64,000 bases of DNA from Dyadobacter sp. 676 (GTDB taxonomy: Bacteria; Bacteroidota; Bacteroidia; Cytophagales; Spirosomataceae): contig NZ_CP159289.1 of NCBI RefSeq assembly GCF_040448675.1, forward strand, positions 62,001 to 126,000, given 5' to 3'. The notes beneath the pieces are model-generated. The model was not told the DNA's origin and did not search any database. It worked only from the letters and a program-made list of their open reading frames with translations. The translations under genes were made by a program, and so were the position numbers. Below, one piece after another: positions 47,839-57,064 of this stretch (positions are counted from its first letter, which is position 1; each line of letters opens with the position of its first letter).

Positions 47839-48171
47839 TCACTGGATGATAAGTTCGAGCATTAACGCGCACACGTAAAGTGCGGCAACTGCGACTGTGC
47901 CGAAATAGCGGAAAGGAAAAAATAAAACGGACACCGACCCGGTCGTCATCAGGATCACGACCGCGGCAAACAAGCCGCTCCCCACGCCGAGTAACCCGAC
48001 GCACAAGCCGGTAGCCAGCAGGAACAATGCACCGGCAGCGAACCTGCTGTATAATGGATAGGACGCCATATAGGCCATCACACGGTTTTTATCGGGCCAC
48101 GAAATGCGTGCGGAGGTGTTCATCCAGAACAGGAACCCGGCCAGAAACAAAAGACAAATAGTACTGAACAT
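47839..48171 (-). CDS. Small membrane protein, DUF3325-like, iron-uptake associated
   Basis: A 110-residue protein from ATG 48171, with helices at about 2-18, 40-60, 62-80 and 85-105. It is the first gene of a three-gene operon and ends 4 bases before the next start. DUF3325 proteins usually sit with PepSY and DUF3649 genes in siderophore loci. Function unknown. Confidence 0.7.
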   Translation of the reverse strand: MFSTICLLFLAGFLFWMNTSARISWPDKNRVMAYMASYPLYSRFAAGALFLLATGLCVGLLGVGSGLFAAVVILMTTGSVSVLFFPFRYFGTVAVAALYVCALMLELIIQ

Positions 48172-48495
48172 AGGATTGGATTGAAGATGCGTCGGGCGAA
48201 GCCCCAGCACCCGGTCGATTGGTTATGAATCGTACAAATCTATTTATTTAGAATTGGTTTAATTAATAATTCGTAAATATAAATGGAAATGCGAGACGAA
48301 ACGCATGAGAAAGGCTCGATTCCGAAAAAAATGCATTTAGGGCTGTATTGCCTGCATGGTTCCGTTAATGCGAAAACCGGAACGCGAAAACATTTCTATC
48401 TATTACCTTACTAATAGAAACCTATGATTTATGTTATTTTGGAAATACCTGCTTTCGTAGCAATTTTGCAGCCGGAAATAATTATGATTTTTGCA
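48172..48495. other. Divergent promoter region, possible metal-regulator site
   Basis: A 324-base, strongly AT-rich gap between the PepSY operon and the aldo/keto reductase. At 48245-48279 TATTTAGAATT faces AATTCGTAAATA, a partial inverted repeat that could be a Fur-like or other operator for the iron operon. This is suggestive only. Confidence 0.4.
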
Positions 48496-49485
48496 ATGGA
48501 ATACAGAACATTAGGAAATACCGATCTGAAATTATCCGCAATTACCTATGGTGCATTCGCCATCGGTGGCACCATGTGGGGCGGCACGCAGAAAAAAGAA
48601 TCGATCGAGGCGATCCATGCTTCGCTGGACAACGGGGTTACTTCCCTCGATACCGCCCCTTTCTACGGTTTCGGTTTGAGCGAGGAGCTGATCGGCGAAG
48701 CTATCAAGGGAAAAGACCGGAGCAAAATCCAGATCCTGACCAAATTCGGGCTGGTATGGGATGGCAGTAACCAGGGCAAAGGCCAGCATTTCTTCGATAT
48801 CGAAGATAACGGCCGGAAACTGCAAGTATACAAATACTCGTCGAAGGCCAATATTGTCAGGGAAGTGGAGGATAGCCTCAAACGCCTCGATACCGATTAT
48901 ATCGATCTGCTGCAGCAGCATTGGCCTGACGCTACCACGCCGATCGACGAAACGATGGAAGCAATGGAGACGCTGATCCGGCAAGGAAAAATCCGCGCGG
49001 CAGGCGTTTCCAATCACGATACGTCATTGCTGAAAGAGGCTTCCAAAACATTCGCCCCAGCATCCAACCAGGTCGCATACAGCATGCTGAACCGCAGCAT
49101 CGAAGCCGAACTGGTGCCTTACGCGGTCGAAAACAATATCGGCATTATCGCTTACAGCCCCATCGAGCGCGGCCTTCTGTCAGGCAAGTATTTTCAAAAT
49201 GAAACCCTGAAAAACGACGATCACCGCAACGGCTACTTCGGCCAGTTCGATCTTGAAAAAGTGAAGGCATTCCTGGAAAAACTCGAGCCCGTTGCCGCCG
49301 GGAAGAACGCCACACTGGCGCAGCTGGTACTACGCTGGACGACGCTGCAAAAAGGCATCACAGTTGTGCTGGCGGGCGCGCGTAACGCGGGGCAGGCCGT
49401 TTCCAATGCACAGGCGATGAGCATCGCGCTCTCCGCCGACGAATTGCAGGCCATCAACGGCGAGCTGGTGGATTTCCGGCGCTAA
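48496..49485 (+). CDS. Aldo/keto reductase
   Basis: A 329-residue AKR from ATG 48496 (MEYRTLGNTDLKLSAITYGA). Asp and Tyr of the tetrad are in LDTAPFYGFG, Lys in ILTKFGLVWD and His in QQHWPDATTP, so all four catalytic residues are present. It resembles the YajO/general stress AKR group. The frame extends upstream to 48424, but the family start is MEYRTLG. Ends at an elaborate hairpin. Confidence 0.93.
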   Translation: MEYRTLGNTDLKLSAITYGAFAIGGTMWGGTQKKESIEAIHASLDNGVTSLDTAPFYGFGLSEELIGEAIKGKDRSKIQILTKFGLVWDGSNQGKGQHFFDIEDNGRKLQVYKYSSKANIVREVEDSLKRLDTDYIDLLQQHWPDATTPIDETMEAMETLIRQGKIRAAGVSNHDTSLLKEASKTFAPASNQVAYSMLNRSIEAELVPYAVENNIGIIAYSPIERGLLSGKYFQNETLKNDDHRNGYFGQFDLEKVKAFLEKLEPVAAGKNATLAQLVLRWTTLQKGITVVLAGARNAGQAVSNAQAMSIALSADELQAINGELVDFRR

Positions 49486-49513
49486 ACGCAACCATCCGTT
49501 GAATATCGTGGAC

Positions 49514-49574
49514 AGCCCGCCCGCAGAGGTACCGCCCGGAGCTTCCGGATGCGGTACAAAATCGCCGGCGGGCT
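49514..49574. terminator. Multi-arm bidirectional terminator
   Basis: AGCCCGCC (49514-49521) pairs with GGCGGGCT (49567-49574), GTACCGC (49529-49535) with GCGGTAC (49551-49557), and CCGGA with TCCGG at the tip. It separates two convergent genes. Confidence 0.75.
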
Positions 49575-49589
49575 GCTTTGTGCAAATCA

Positions 49590-50156
49590 TTACACCTTCA
49601 ACGTGCCCCTGAATCCCCTGGCCGCGTAGTACGATTCAGCTCCGTTGTGATAATAAAATACCGTGTCGTAACGACGGTCACAGAACACCGCTCCGCCAAG
49701 TTTGCGGATATCGGCCGGCGTTCTCACCCAGCTCGATGTTTTGAGATCGAACTTTCCAAGCGTCTGCAGGTAGCGATACGTTTCTTCGTCCAGTATTTCG
49801 ACGCCGATTTCCGCGGCGACGTCCAGGGCTGTATTTTCAGGCTTGTGCTCTTTCCGGAAATTCCACGCGTCGCGGTCGTAACACAAACTTCTGCGGCCTT
49901 TGGGGCTTTCCGGCGAGCAATCGCAGAAAATGATTTCGCCCGTCTTTTCGTCGCGACCGATTACGTCGGGTTCGCCGCCGGTAAGCTCCATTTGGTCCAG
50001 CGACCAGAGCTTTTCGGGGCGTTTTTCGAGACGGGCCTGCACGTCGGCCCATTCAATGTCCTTATGACGGCCTTTGTTTTTTTCAAAACGCGCTTTCAGG
50101 GTTTTAAGCAGCTCGTCGCGCCCTTCCGCCGAAAGTTCTTTCTTATCGTTTTTCAT
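49590..50156 (-). CDS. DUF4256 family protein
   Basis: A 188-residue cytoplasmic protein with the segments LWSLDQMELTGGEPDVIGRD, IFCDCSPESPKGRRSLCYD and a C-terminal YDTVFYYHNGAESYYAARGF that I associate with DUF4256. No enzyme motif is obvious. It is the last gene of the ArsR-SRPBCC-DoxX-YdeI run. Confidence 0.85.
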   Translation of the reverse strand: MKNDKKELSAEGRDELLKTLKARFEKNKGRHKDIEWADVQARLEKRPEKLWSLDQMELTGGEPDVIGRDEKTGEIIFCDCSPESPKGRRSLCYDRDAWNFRKEHKPENTALDVAAEIGVEILDEETYRYLQTLGKFDLKTSSWVRTPADIRKLGGAVFCDRRYDTVFYYHNGAESYYAARGFRGTLKV

Positions 50157-50186
50157 CTGTTTCTTAAAATTGATTCATTTTTGTAG

Positions 50187-50759
50187 TTAATCGTTCAGTC
50201 CTTTGCCGTTCAGGATGCGCTGAATGCATTTTTCAATCCGGGTTTCCCTGGTTTTGGATTGCCTGGGCGCGGAAAAATAAATGAGATAGGCCCTTTGCCT
50301 GCCGGGTGTCAATGCGCTGAACGCCTTTTCCAGTGCCGGAATTTCATCCAGTTTTTCCTTAAATTCTTCCGGTACCGCCGGCGTCTTGTCGATCTCCACT
50401 TTCCGCCCCGATTGCTCTGCGTCGATCGCTTCGCGGACATAGGCTTTCAGAACAGGTTCCAGGTCGATCACATCCTGTGCGGTCGCGAAACGGATCTGAC
50501 GGCCTATTTTAGTGTTTTCGCCGGTTTTGACGAGCACATTTTCCGGGTCGCTCAGCAGGTAACCTTTCATAAACAGCAGTGCGCAATAGGCCTTAAATCC
50601 CTGGATTACAACCACATTACTCCCTTCGAACGAATAGCAGGGCTTGCCCCATTTAAATTCCTCGGTGAGCCCGCAATCCAGCATGACGGTCCTTAGCTGC
50701 TCTATCACTTCGCTCCACTGGCTGGCCTGGGCTACATATGCGTCGACCCTGATGTTCAT
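50187..50759 (-). CDS. YdeI/OmpD-associated family protein (DUF1801-like)
   Basis: A 190-residue protein with an N-terminal DUF1801-like domain (LTEEFKWGKPCYSFEGSNVV; LLFMKGYLLSDP) and a C-terminal YdeI part (LTPGRQRAYLIYFSAPRQSKTRETRIEKC). The fold resembles iron chaperone frataxin-like proteins; in-cell role unknown. Preceded by the DoxX gene with 11 bases between. Confidence 0.87.
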   Translation of the reverse strand: MNIRVDAYVAQASQWSEVIEQLRTVMLDCGLTEEFKWGKPCYSFEGSNVVVIQGFKAYCALLFMKGYLLSDPENVLVKTGENTKIGRQIRFATAQDVIDLEPVLKAYVREAIDAEQSGRKVEIDKTPAVPEEFKEKLDEIPALEKAFSALTPGRQRAYLIYFSAPRQSKTRETRIEKCIQRILNGKGLND

Positions 50760-50770
50760 AAACCATGCAT

Positions 50771-51154
50771 TTAGATTTGAACGGAAACGAGTCTTCTGCC
50801 CGCCGGCCTAAAATACCAGGAGATCACCGTCAGCACAAGCAGCAGCAATGGCGGCGCTACCTGGCCTATCGGGTCGCCGAGCGCCATGTGCGAAACGATC
50901 GCGCCCGACATGCAGAAAAAGAAACCCGCATAAGTCCATTCCTTAATAAGGGGAAATCCGGGCATAAGTACTGCTATAACGCCCAGAATTTTCCAGACGC
51001 CAATGATCGTCAACAAATATTCGGGGTAACCCAGGTGTGCAAACATATCGACTTCCTCTTTCATTTTCATCAATTGCACAATCCCCGTCGACGTCATTCC
51101 CAGCGCGAGCCAAGCCGTGAAAATCCAGTAGATAATCCTGTTTCTCTTTTCCAT
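50771..51154 (-). CDS. DoxX-family membrane protein
   Basis: A 127-residue protein with four helices: IIYWIFTAWLALGMTSTGIV, LLTIIGVWKILGVIAVL, YAGFFFCMSGAIVSHMAL and PPLLLLVLTVISWYF. This matches the DoxX/DoxX-like (DUF4870-independent) topology. Members are linked to redox or sulfur metabolism in some bacteria. It lies 6 bases after the SRPBCC gene. Confidence 0.9.
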   Translation of the reverse strand: MEKRNRIIYWIFTAWLALGMTSTGIVQLMKMKEEVDMFAHLGYPEYLLTIIGVWKILGVIAVLMPGFPLIKEWTYAGFFFCMSGAIVSHMALGDPIGQVAPPLLLLVLTVISWYFRPAGRRLVSVQI

Positions 51155-51160
51155 AATTTC

Positions 51161-51628
51161 CTATTTCAAATTGTTAAGAACTTCCTGTAACCTGTTGTGG
51201 GCCATATTGATACCCTGCGCAAAGGGCAATTTCAGCATTTCGTCGCGGTCTGCCGGCGACTTGTATACGATCTGGATGGTGAGCTTGCTGGTGTCGTCGG
51301 TGAGTCTTTCAAAGACCAGGAATTCCAGCTGAACGGGGAACGGCGTGTTTTCCATTTCGAACGTCCGTGTGATCTTTTCCTCCGGTATAAACTCGTGGAT
51401 CACGCCATTGGCGCGAAACACCACATTGCCCTGCGCATCCGATGTTTCGAACCGCCAGCCGCCATGCGGCCTGTTTTCCAGTTTCAGCACTTTGGTTCCC
51501 ATCCATTCCTCCACGATCTCCGGTTCCACGTAAGCTTTGAAGAGCAATCCGAGGGGCAACTCAAACTCCCGGGTGATCACAAGGTCCTGTTTTCCGTTTT
51601 CAGCATTGATTTTCGTTTTCCGTTCCAT
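51161..51628 (-). CDS. SRPBCC (AHSA1-like) domain protein
   Basis: A 155-residue protein with VITREFELPLGLLFKAYVEPEIVEEWMG at the start and GINMAHNRLQEVLNNL at the end, the AHSA1-like fold. It follows the ArsR-type repressor by 6 bases. ArsR-SRPBCC pairs of this kind are widespread, and the SRPBCC partner presumably binds a hydrophobic ligand. Confidence 0.92.
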   Translation of the reverse strand: MERKTKINAENGKQDLVITREFELPLGLLFKAYVEPEIVEEWMGTKVLKLENRPHGGWRFETSDAQGNVVFRANGVIHEFIPEEKITRTFEMENTPFPVQLEFLVFERLTDDTSKLTIQIVYKSPADRDEMLKLPFAQGINMAHNRLQEVLNNLK

Positions 51629-51634
51629 ATCCGG

Positions 51635-51958
51635 CTATTTTTTGGATTGATAGTTTTTCATAATGGATTCCAGTTTGTTGAACCGGTCGTCCCACATTTT
51701 CCTGAACGGCTCGATAAAATCGGCGATCTCTTTCATTTTGTCGGGATTTAAGTGATAATAAATTTCGCGGCCGGCCTGCTCCTGTTTCAGCAGCTCGCAT
51801 TCGGTCAGTATCTGCAGGTGCCGGGAAACCGTCGGCCTGGCCGTATCGAAGTTCGAGGCGATCGCACCGGCTGTAAGCGACTGCGATGCCAGTAACAGCA
51901 GTATCGCCCGTCGAGTCGGATCTGCTATGGCTTGGAATACATCTCTTCTCAGGTTCAT
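51635..51958 (-). CDS. ArsR/SdpR-like helix-turn-helix repressor
   Basis: A 107-residue winged-helix protein: [21 protein letters not shown] and [24 protein letters not shown]. It lacks metal-binding cysteines and resembles SdpR-type autorepressors. Two near-identical inverted repeats lie immediately upstream of its start. It heads a five-gene run ending at DUF4256. Confidence 0.93.
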   Translation of the reverse strand: MNLRRDVFQAIADPTRRAILLLLASQSLTAGAIASNFDTARPTVSRHLQILTECELLKQEQAGREIYYHLNPDKMKEIADFIEPFRKMWDDRFNKLESIMKNYQSKK

Positions 51959-51960
51959 TG

Positions 51961-52004
51961 CGTAGCTATTTGACTACGAATTTATATGTAGCTACTTAAC
52001 TACG
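51961..52004 (-). promoter_or_regulatory. Twin operators for the ArsR/SdpR-like repressor
   Basis: CGTAGCTATTTGACTACG (51961-51978) and TGTAGCTACTTAACTACG (51987-52004) are two copies of a GTAG-N8-CTAC inverted repeat, start-to-start 26 bases apart, directly upstream of the repressor start. Confidence 0.75.
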
Positions 52005-52140
52005 CAAATTTTCTTGAATTTTTTTACCAAAATTTTTCCAAAATCATTGGTTTTTGGTAAATAAGAGCGGTTTAGGAACAAACCTTTTAACCCGAAACTA
52101 TCGGGCATTCCGGGCGGGTAATCATTAATCACAGCATGTT

Positions 52141-53586
52141 ATGACAAGGCGGTATTGGATAGGCATTTTAATATTGTTGGCCACCTTTGCGGATCTGCGT
52201 GCTGCCGGGCCGGTCAATATCATATTCATCATCGGCGACGATATCAGCTGGGACGATATCGGCGCGTACGGAAATGGAAAAGTGAAAACACCGAACCTGA
52301 ATGCGCTTGCACGTCGGGGCATCAAATTCACCAATATGTTCCTCACTACCAGCTCGTGCAGCCCGAGCCGGACGAGCATTCTCACCGGCCGCTATCCGCA
52401 CAACACCGGTGCCGCCGAGCTTCACACGCCGCTGCCTGCACACATGAAGTTCTTTCCCGAATTGTTAAAACAAAAAGGATATTACACGGCGCTGGCGGGC
52501 AAATGGCACGAAGGCCCGGCGACGAAGCGCGCTTACGATACCTTGCTCGTGAACCAGACAAAGAACGGGGAAGGCGGTGAAGAGCAATGGATTAGCCTGT
52601 TGAAATCGCGGCCCCGGGAGAAGCCGTTCTTCTTATGGCTGGCCCCGTACGATGCACACCGCCCCTGGTCCCCGGCCACCAACGGTCCGCGGCACGACCC
52701 CGCCCTCGACATAACCGTGCCGCCGACACTCGCCGACACCCGCGAAACCAGGGAAGATCTTGTGGCATATTATAATGAAATCGCCAGGTTGGATCATTAT
52801 GTGGGCCTTCTTGAAAAGGAACTTGCCGCGCAGGACCTTTCTGAAAATACGCTGATCGTCTTCACCGCGGACAACGGTCGCCCGTTTCCCGGCAGCAAAA
52901 CCCGGCTGACTGACGCCGGTATCAAAGCGCCGTTCCTTGTGAAATGGCCCGCGGGCATCGGTGCGGGACAAACATGCCAGAGCCTCGTCAGTGCGGTAGA
53001 CATCGCCCCTACGCTGCTGGCCGTGGCAGGTATCGAAGCCGGGCCGACGTTTCAGGGGAGGAGCTTCGCATCGCTTTTCCGCGATCCCGCGCGGGAATTC
53101 CGCAAATATGTCTTCGCGGAGCACAACTGGCATGATTACGAGGCATACGAGCGGGCCGTGCGTACAATTGATTTCCTGTACGTCATCAATAAAAGGCCGC
53201 AGCTGGACAACGGCGGCCCGATCGACGCCAACCAAAGCCCGTCGGCCGGCGCATTAAAAAGCGCCCGCAAAAATGGTAAGCTGACGCCCCTGCAGGAAGA
53301 TGCGTTCAGGAAGCCTCGCCCTTCGGAAGAGTTTTTCGATAATTTCAAAGACCCGTCACAGATAGTCAATGTGATCGAAAACAAAACGTATGACGGCCAA
53401 ATCGAATCGATGCGAAAAGTACTTGCCGGCTGGCAGGCCGACACGGGCGACACCACACCGGAAAACCTCACACCCGACTGGTACAGCCGCGAAACCGGCG
53501 AACCGCTTCCCGCCAAGGGCAAACGCGGCGAAATGCCGGGAGCGTCCAAACACGCCGACCGCATTAATGCGAAAGGGCCATTCTAA
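52141..53586 (+). CDS. Secreted sulfatase (heparan-N-sulfatase-like, Cys type)
   Basis: A 481-residue S1-family sulfatase with a signal peptide (WIGILILLATFADLRAAG). Metal ligands GDDISWDD (Asp33-Asp34), the formylglycine motif SSCSPSRTSILTGRYP (Cys73-x-Pro-x-Arg77), ALAGKWH and FTADNGRPFPG are present. Cys73 must be oxidised to formylglycine by a maturase not found here. The sequence looks most like SGSH-type sulfamidases or S1_8. It is alone, without polysaccharide lyase neighbours. Confidence 0.92.
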   Translation: MTRRYWIGILILLATFADLRAAGPVNIIFIIGDDISWDDIGAYGNGKVKTPNLNALARRGIKFTNMFLTTSSCSPSRTSILTGRYPHNTGAAELHTPLPAHMKFFPELLKQKGYYTALAGKWHEGPATKRAYDTLLVNQTKNGEGGEEQWISLLKSRPREKPFFLWLAPYDAHRPWSPATNGPRHDPALDITVPPTLADTRETREDLVAYYNEIARLDHYVGLLEKELAAQDLSENTLIVFTADNGRPFPGSKTRLTDAGIKAPFLVKWPAGIGAGQTCQSLVSAVDIAPTLLAVAGIEAGPTFQGRSFASLFRDPAREFRKYVFAEHNWHDYEAYERAVRTIDFLYVINKRPQLDNGGPIDANQSPSAGALKSARKNGKLTPLQEDAFRKPRPSEEFFDNFKDPSQIVNVIENKTYDGQIESMRKVLAGWQADTGDTTPENLTPDWYSRETGEPLPAKGKRGEMPGASKHADRINAKGPF

Positions 53587-53652
53587 TCGCCCGAATACCC
53601 TTCCTTTTTTAGTAATACGAGCTCGTCGTTCGGTTGAGAAGGTTCGCGATCG

Positions 53653-54801
53653 TCACAGCTTTGCCCTTACCAGATCGCGGAAAGCGAGGTTGGTCAATAT
53701 CGTTTTTTCGAAACCCGCTTGCGTGAAGATCAGCCCGTAGAAGTTTTTCTGACGGTTCACCCATGCGTGTATGCCGCGTGCGCTCAGGCATGCGACCTCC
53801 TTGGAAACACCATTCTGGATCTCGTACCGGAAAAGCCCCAGGCCATATGTCGGGTCGACCTTATTGGTATTGTCCTGCTCCATGATCGCGATCGATTCTT
53901 CTTTGAGAACACGCACGCCATTATAGGTGCCTTTGTTATAAATCATGGTCAGGAAGCGCAGGTATTCATTCATTGAGCATACAATGCCATAGCCCGGCTC
54001 GGGGTTTCGGGGATGATCGGGGCTGTAAACCACGTCCTTCATGCCGCACTTCGACCCGATCCGCTCCTGGAAGATCTGCGCCCAGGTTTTCTTTTCGACA
54101 ACCTCCGCCACGCGGGCGGCTACGGCGTAGGCGACACTCCCGTAAAGCGCCTGCTTACCCGGCGTGAACAATAGCTGGGTCCTAAGCGCCACGCTGTCGA
54201 CATTCTGCGCGAGAGTGAGGTCACTGCGGCTGTCGAAGCGCGATTCTACCACGATTCCCGAGGTGTGCGACATCAGTTGCCGCACCGTAATGTCCTTTTT
54301 CTCATTATTGAACGAGGGAATGTATTTGCTCACCTTATCGTCCAGCGCCAACTTGCCCGTTTCCACGATGCTCATGATTACCGCCGCCGTTACCGCTTTC
54401 GACGCCGACATAATCGGCAGCCTGGTGTCCGCATTGTACTGGCCTATTTTGAAACAGAACTCGGTGGTATCGCGGCGACCGATATACACCATCAGGTTGC
54501 CGTCGTAGTCCTTCGAATGGGCACGGAGAAAATTGTAAAATTCAAGTCGGTTGCGATACTTCATGGGCGACGGGTCGGGCAGGTTACCTGCTTCCCCGTC
54601 TTTGAAGAATATGCTCCTTATGTCGCGGTCCGCGATCGGGATCGGTGTGGAATCGAGCTCGGTGAAACCCTTGCCTGTGCACGTGCGGCATCCGGTATCA
54701 ATGCCGTCATTCGGGTCGTCGGGCAATGGCTGGGGCGTATTTTTTTGCCCGCAAGAAAAAATCGTAATAAGGAGTAACAATAAAGTAAAGAATTGCTTCA
54801 T
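53653..54801 (-). CDS. Serine hydrolase lipoprotein (class C beta-lactamase-like)
   Basis: A 382-residue protein with a lipoprotein signal (TIFSCGQK, Cys17) and the penicillin-binding fold: Ser132-x2-Lys135 in IMSASKAVTAAV, YGSVAYAVA in the Tyr-motif place and SHTSGIVV. The Tyr motif reads YGS rather than YSN. Such enzymes are mostly esterases or peptidases, not true beta-lactamases. Its ATG overlaps the acyltransferase stop (ATGA), so the pair is coupled. Confidence 0.88.
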   Translation of the reverse strand: MKQFFTLLLLLITIFSCGQKNTPQPLPDDPNDGIDTGCRTCTGKGFTELDSTPIPIADRDIRSIFFKDGEAGNLPDPSPMKYRNRLEFYNFLRAHSKDYDGNLMVYIGRRDTTEFCFKIGQYNADTRLPIMSASKAVTAAVIMSIVETGKLALDDKVSKYIPSFNNEKKDITVRQLMSHTSGIVVESRFDSRSDLTLAQNVDSVALRTQLLFTPGKQALYGSVAYAVAARVAEVVEKKTWAQIFQERIGSKCGMKDVVYSPDHPRNPEPGYGIVCSMNEYLRFLTMIYNKGTYNGVRVLKEESIAIMEQDNTNKVDPTYGLGLFRYEIQNGVSKEVACLSARGIHAWVNRQKNFYGLIFTQAGFEKTILTNLAFRDLVRAKL

Positions 54802-56015
54802 GATCTGCTAACGTGCACAGAATTCGGAAATAGTTTTTTTCTGTAATTCATAAACGGCAATTCTACGAATTTGTACATTAAATAAGCTATTAAATAGATA
54901 AAAATATATGTAGCTAAAAAAACGAGCCCCTGCATGCCGGAAACGGTGGCGAGATTCCTTTCATACCATTTTATGACGAAATCCAGAACGAGGAAGTGCA
55001 TCAGGTAAAACGAATAGGAAGTCTGGCTGATATTCGTGATAATCCGGGTAAGCCCCCTTCCCGGCCGGGGACACGATACCGCGTAGGGCAGCATCAGCGC
55101 AAAGGTGACGCAAAATAGAGGAAGCAATAGCACATCGGCAAAATAATTGATGTTGCTGCCCGCAATCGTGTGTTCGATGACCTGAAAATCGACCAGCAAC
55201 AACATGCCACCCAGTGCAAGCAGCCATACGCGGACTTTGTGCGACAAATCCTGTTTTTCGAGCAGGTAGGCGATCAGGCAGCCGTAAGCGATGGCGTCTA
55301 TCCGGAACATAACCATTTTGCGCATGCCGTCCCAGTCGCCGGTAGGCGGCACAAACGTCTTCCAGCTGGGCATCAGCAATTTCTGGCGTACCAAATCCGT
55401 GAAAAGGTCGTGCTGGTACATCCAGTGGTACACCGATTTGGTAATCATGCCAACGACTAAAAAAACGCCGATGCCGGTCAGGAAAATGCGGTAGCTGCCC
55501 GCATTGCGCCCGGTCATCGACGCGATTACCAGCAGTACGAGGGGAAAAGTCAGATAGAACCACTCCTCTACCGCCAGGCTCCATGAATGCGGGAAAAAGC
55601 CCTGCGCGGGTGTAATTATGTTTTGCGCAAAGAAGATGTAGAAAATTACGTTGCGCATTTCGGAATAGAAACAGTAATAAACCGCCAGCGCTACAAAATA
55701 AGCCGGTAGCGTACGAAGCCACCGGTTAACCCAGAAAACCTTCACTCTCTCCCAGGTAATGCCGGGTTGCAGCACAGTGCGCAGGATGATCCGGCCGATC
55801 AGAAAACCGCTAAGCACGAAAAAAGCCTCCACGCCAATGCCGAGCCAGCCAAATGGAAAGTAAGCATCCAGCGGATTAATCGGCATGGAATGCGAAAGAA
55901 AAACCATCACGATCGAACCCGCACGCATAAGATCCAGCCCGAAAATGCGATCGGTTTTCTCCTGTCCGTTTTTTACCGGGGTTTGCGTTTTGGGTAGCGT
56001 AAAGTTTTCTATCAT
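54798..56015 (-). CDS. Acyltransferase 3 family membrane protein (OafA-like)
   Basis: A 405-residue protein with ten or so helices. It starts RIFGLDLMRAGSIVMVFLSH, with the catalytic-type His in FLSHSMP, and has the HSWSLAVEEWFYLTFP segment. The family O-acetylates surface glycans or peptidoglycan from cytoplasmic acyl-CoA. It is coupled to the serine hydrolase, which could act on the same modified polymer; this is my inference. Confidence 0.92.
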   Translation of the reverse strand: MIENFTLPKTQTPVKNGQEKTDRIFGLDLMRAGSIVMVFLSHSMPINPLDAYFPFGWLGIGVEAFFVLSGFLIGRIILRTVLQPGITWERVKVFWVNRWLRTLPAYFVALAVYYCFYSEMRNVIFYIFFAQNIITPAQGFFPHSWSLAVEEWFYLTFPLVLLVIASMTGRNAGSYRIFLTGIGVFLVVGMITKSVYHWMYQHDLFTDLVRQKLLMPSWKTFVPPTGDWDGMRKMVMFRIDAIAYGCLIAYLLEKQDLSHKVRVWLLALGGMLLLVDFQVIEHTIAGSNINYFADVLLLPLFCVTFALMLPYAVSCPRPGRGLTRIITNISQTSYSFYLMHFLVLDFVIKWYERNLATVSGMQGLVFLATYIFIYLIAYLMYKFVELPFMNYRKKLFPNSVHVSRS

Positions 56016-56243
56016 TGACCAGAGGGGTGTGGTAGTAATCCGAACCGATAACGAACATGAATAAAAATTAAAAAGCCATTAAAAGTAGCAAACAAAAAGT
56101 TGATTTATTCCAAAAAAAGAAAAATCAATTTCAAACACGCGTACCGAATCCGCATCCAAATCGTCAAATCAATGCAAACCGGTTTAAAAAGGCATTTATC
56201 AACAGGGACACCTTTTTATTTTACGGTGTTGCAATAGTGTTCA

Positions 56244-56916
56244 TCATTGTTCTCCGCCAAAGTTTTGAACAAGGCTGGCGTAAGGCACCTTTTTATGCTT
56301 GAATGGCTCGGGAGATAGCCGTGCGGCACATCCCAGATAATTATAGCCGGGATTTACGAGATTGGCCCGGTGCGACGGCGAAGCCATCCATTGCTCCACC
56401 ACAAACCGCGCGTAACCGGCATAGGTATAGGGCTGGCAGACTTTCTGGTCGCTTTCATTCAGAAACTCAAACTGGTTTTGCTCGCGCTTCCAGCGCGCCA
56501 CCAGGTATTCACCGCTGACGAGCGTCTGGTATTTCCCGATGTTTTCGCCAATCCGTTTGAAGCGTTTGGTAAACAACTCCACGCGCCGTCGTGCCGTTCG
56601 CTCATAGGGGCTGTAAGGGTTGATATGATTGAAAAAAGTGCGGTAAACCATTGAAGTAGCGTGGCCCGACGACGCCAGATATAAACCCGGATCATGCTGG
56701 AATACCGGCAGGTTATATTTCCTTCTGACCTCGTTGCTCGCATGAAAAATAGCGGCATCCAGAAAAAGCGTGTCGGGATTTTGTAACGGGATAAGCTCCT
56801 TCGATTTAGGTAATGCAAAAAAAGCAGCTTTCCCTCATCGTATAGTATTGTTCTTTTGAGGGAACGAACCATAATTGTGAATACAAATAGAGCGCAAGGG
56901 CGATCAGGGTTTCCAT
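56244..56916 (-). pseudogene. CAP (SCP/PR-1-like) domain secreted protein (frameshifted)
   Basis: From ATG 56916 the start METLIALALYLYSQLWFVPS looks like a signal or membrane anchor. The frame breaks at the A7 run at 56817-56823. Dropping one A gives CFFALPKSKELIPLQNP and continues as a CAP domain (AAIFHASNEVRRKYNLPVF; GENIGKYQTLVSG; VVEQWMASPSHRANLVNPGYNYLGCAA), 223 residues. CAP proteins are secreted and of varied function. Without repair the gene would start at 56651 and lack the first third of the domain. Confidence 0.83.
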
Positions 56917-57064
56917 GGCGTTGCTAATTGATTTTCAATATCATATTAGAACAATACGCATGAAAATAATAATAAATGAATAGCGCTTTCCTACTAATAT
57001 CTAAATTTTTTTGCGGTGCAGGCTCCTCTTTCCTGACTGTTATTCAAAAGCAAATCCATTGAAC

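Noticed and set aside
53653..54801. Serine hydrolase as an antibiotic-resistance beta-lactamase
   Set aside because: SxxK is present, but the Tyr motif is YGS, the protein is a lipoprotein and it is paired with an acyltransferase; an esterase-type role is more likely.
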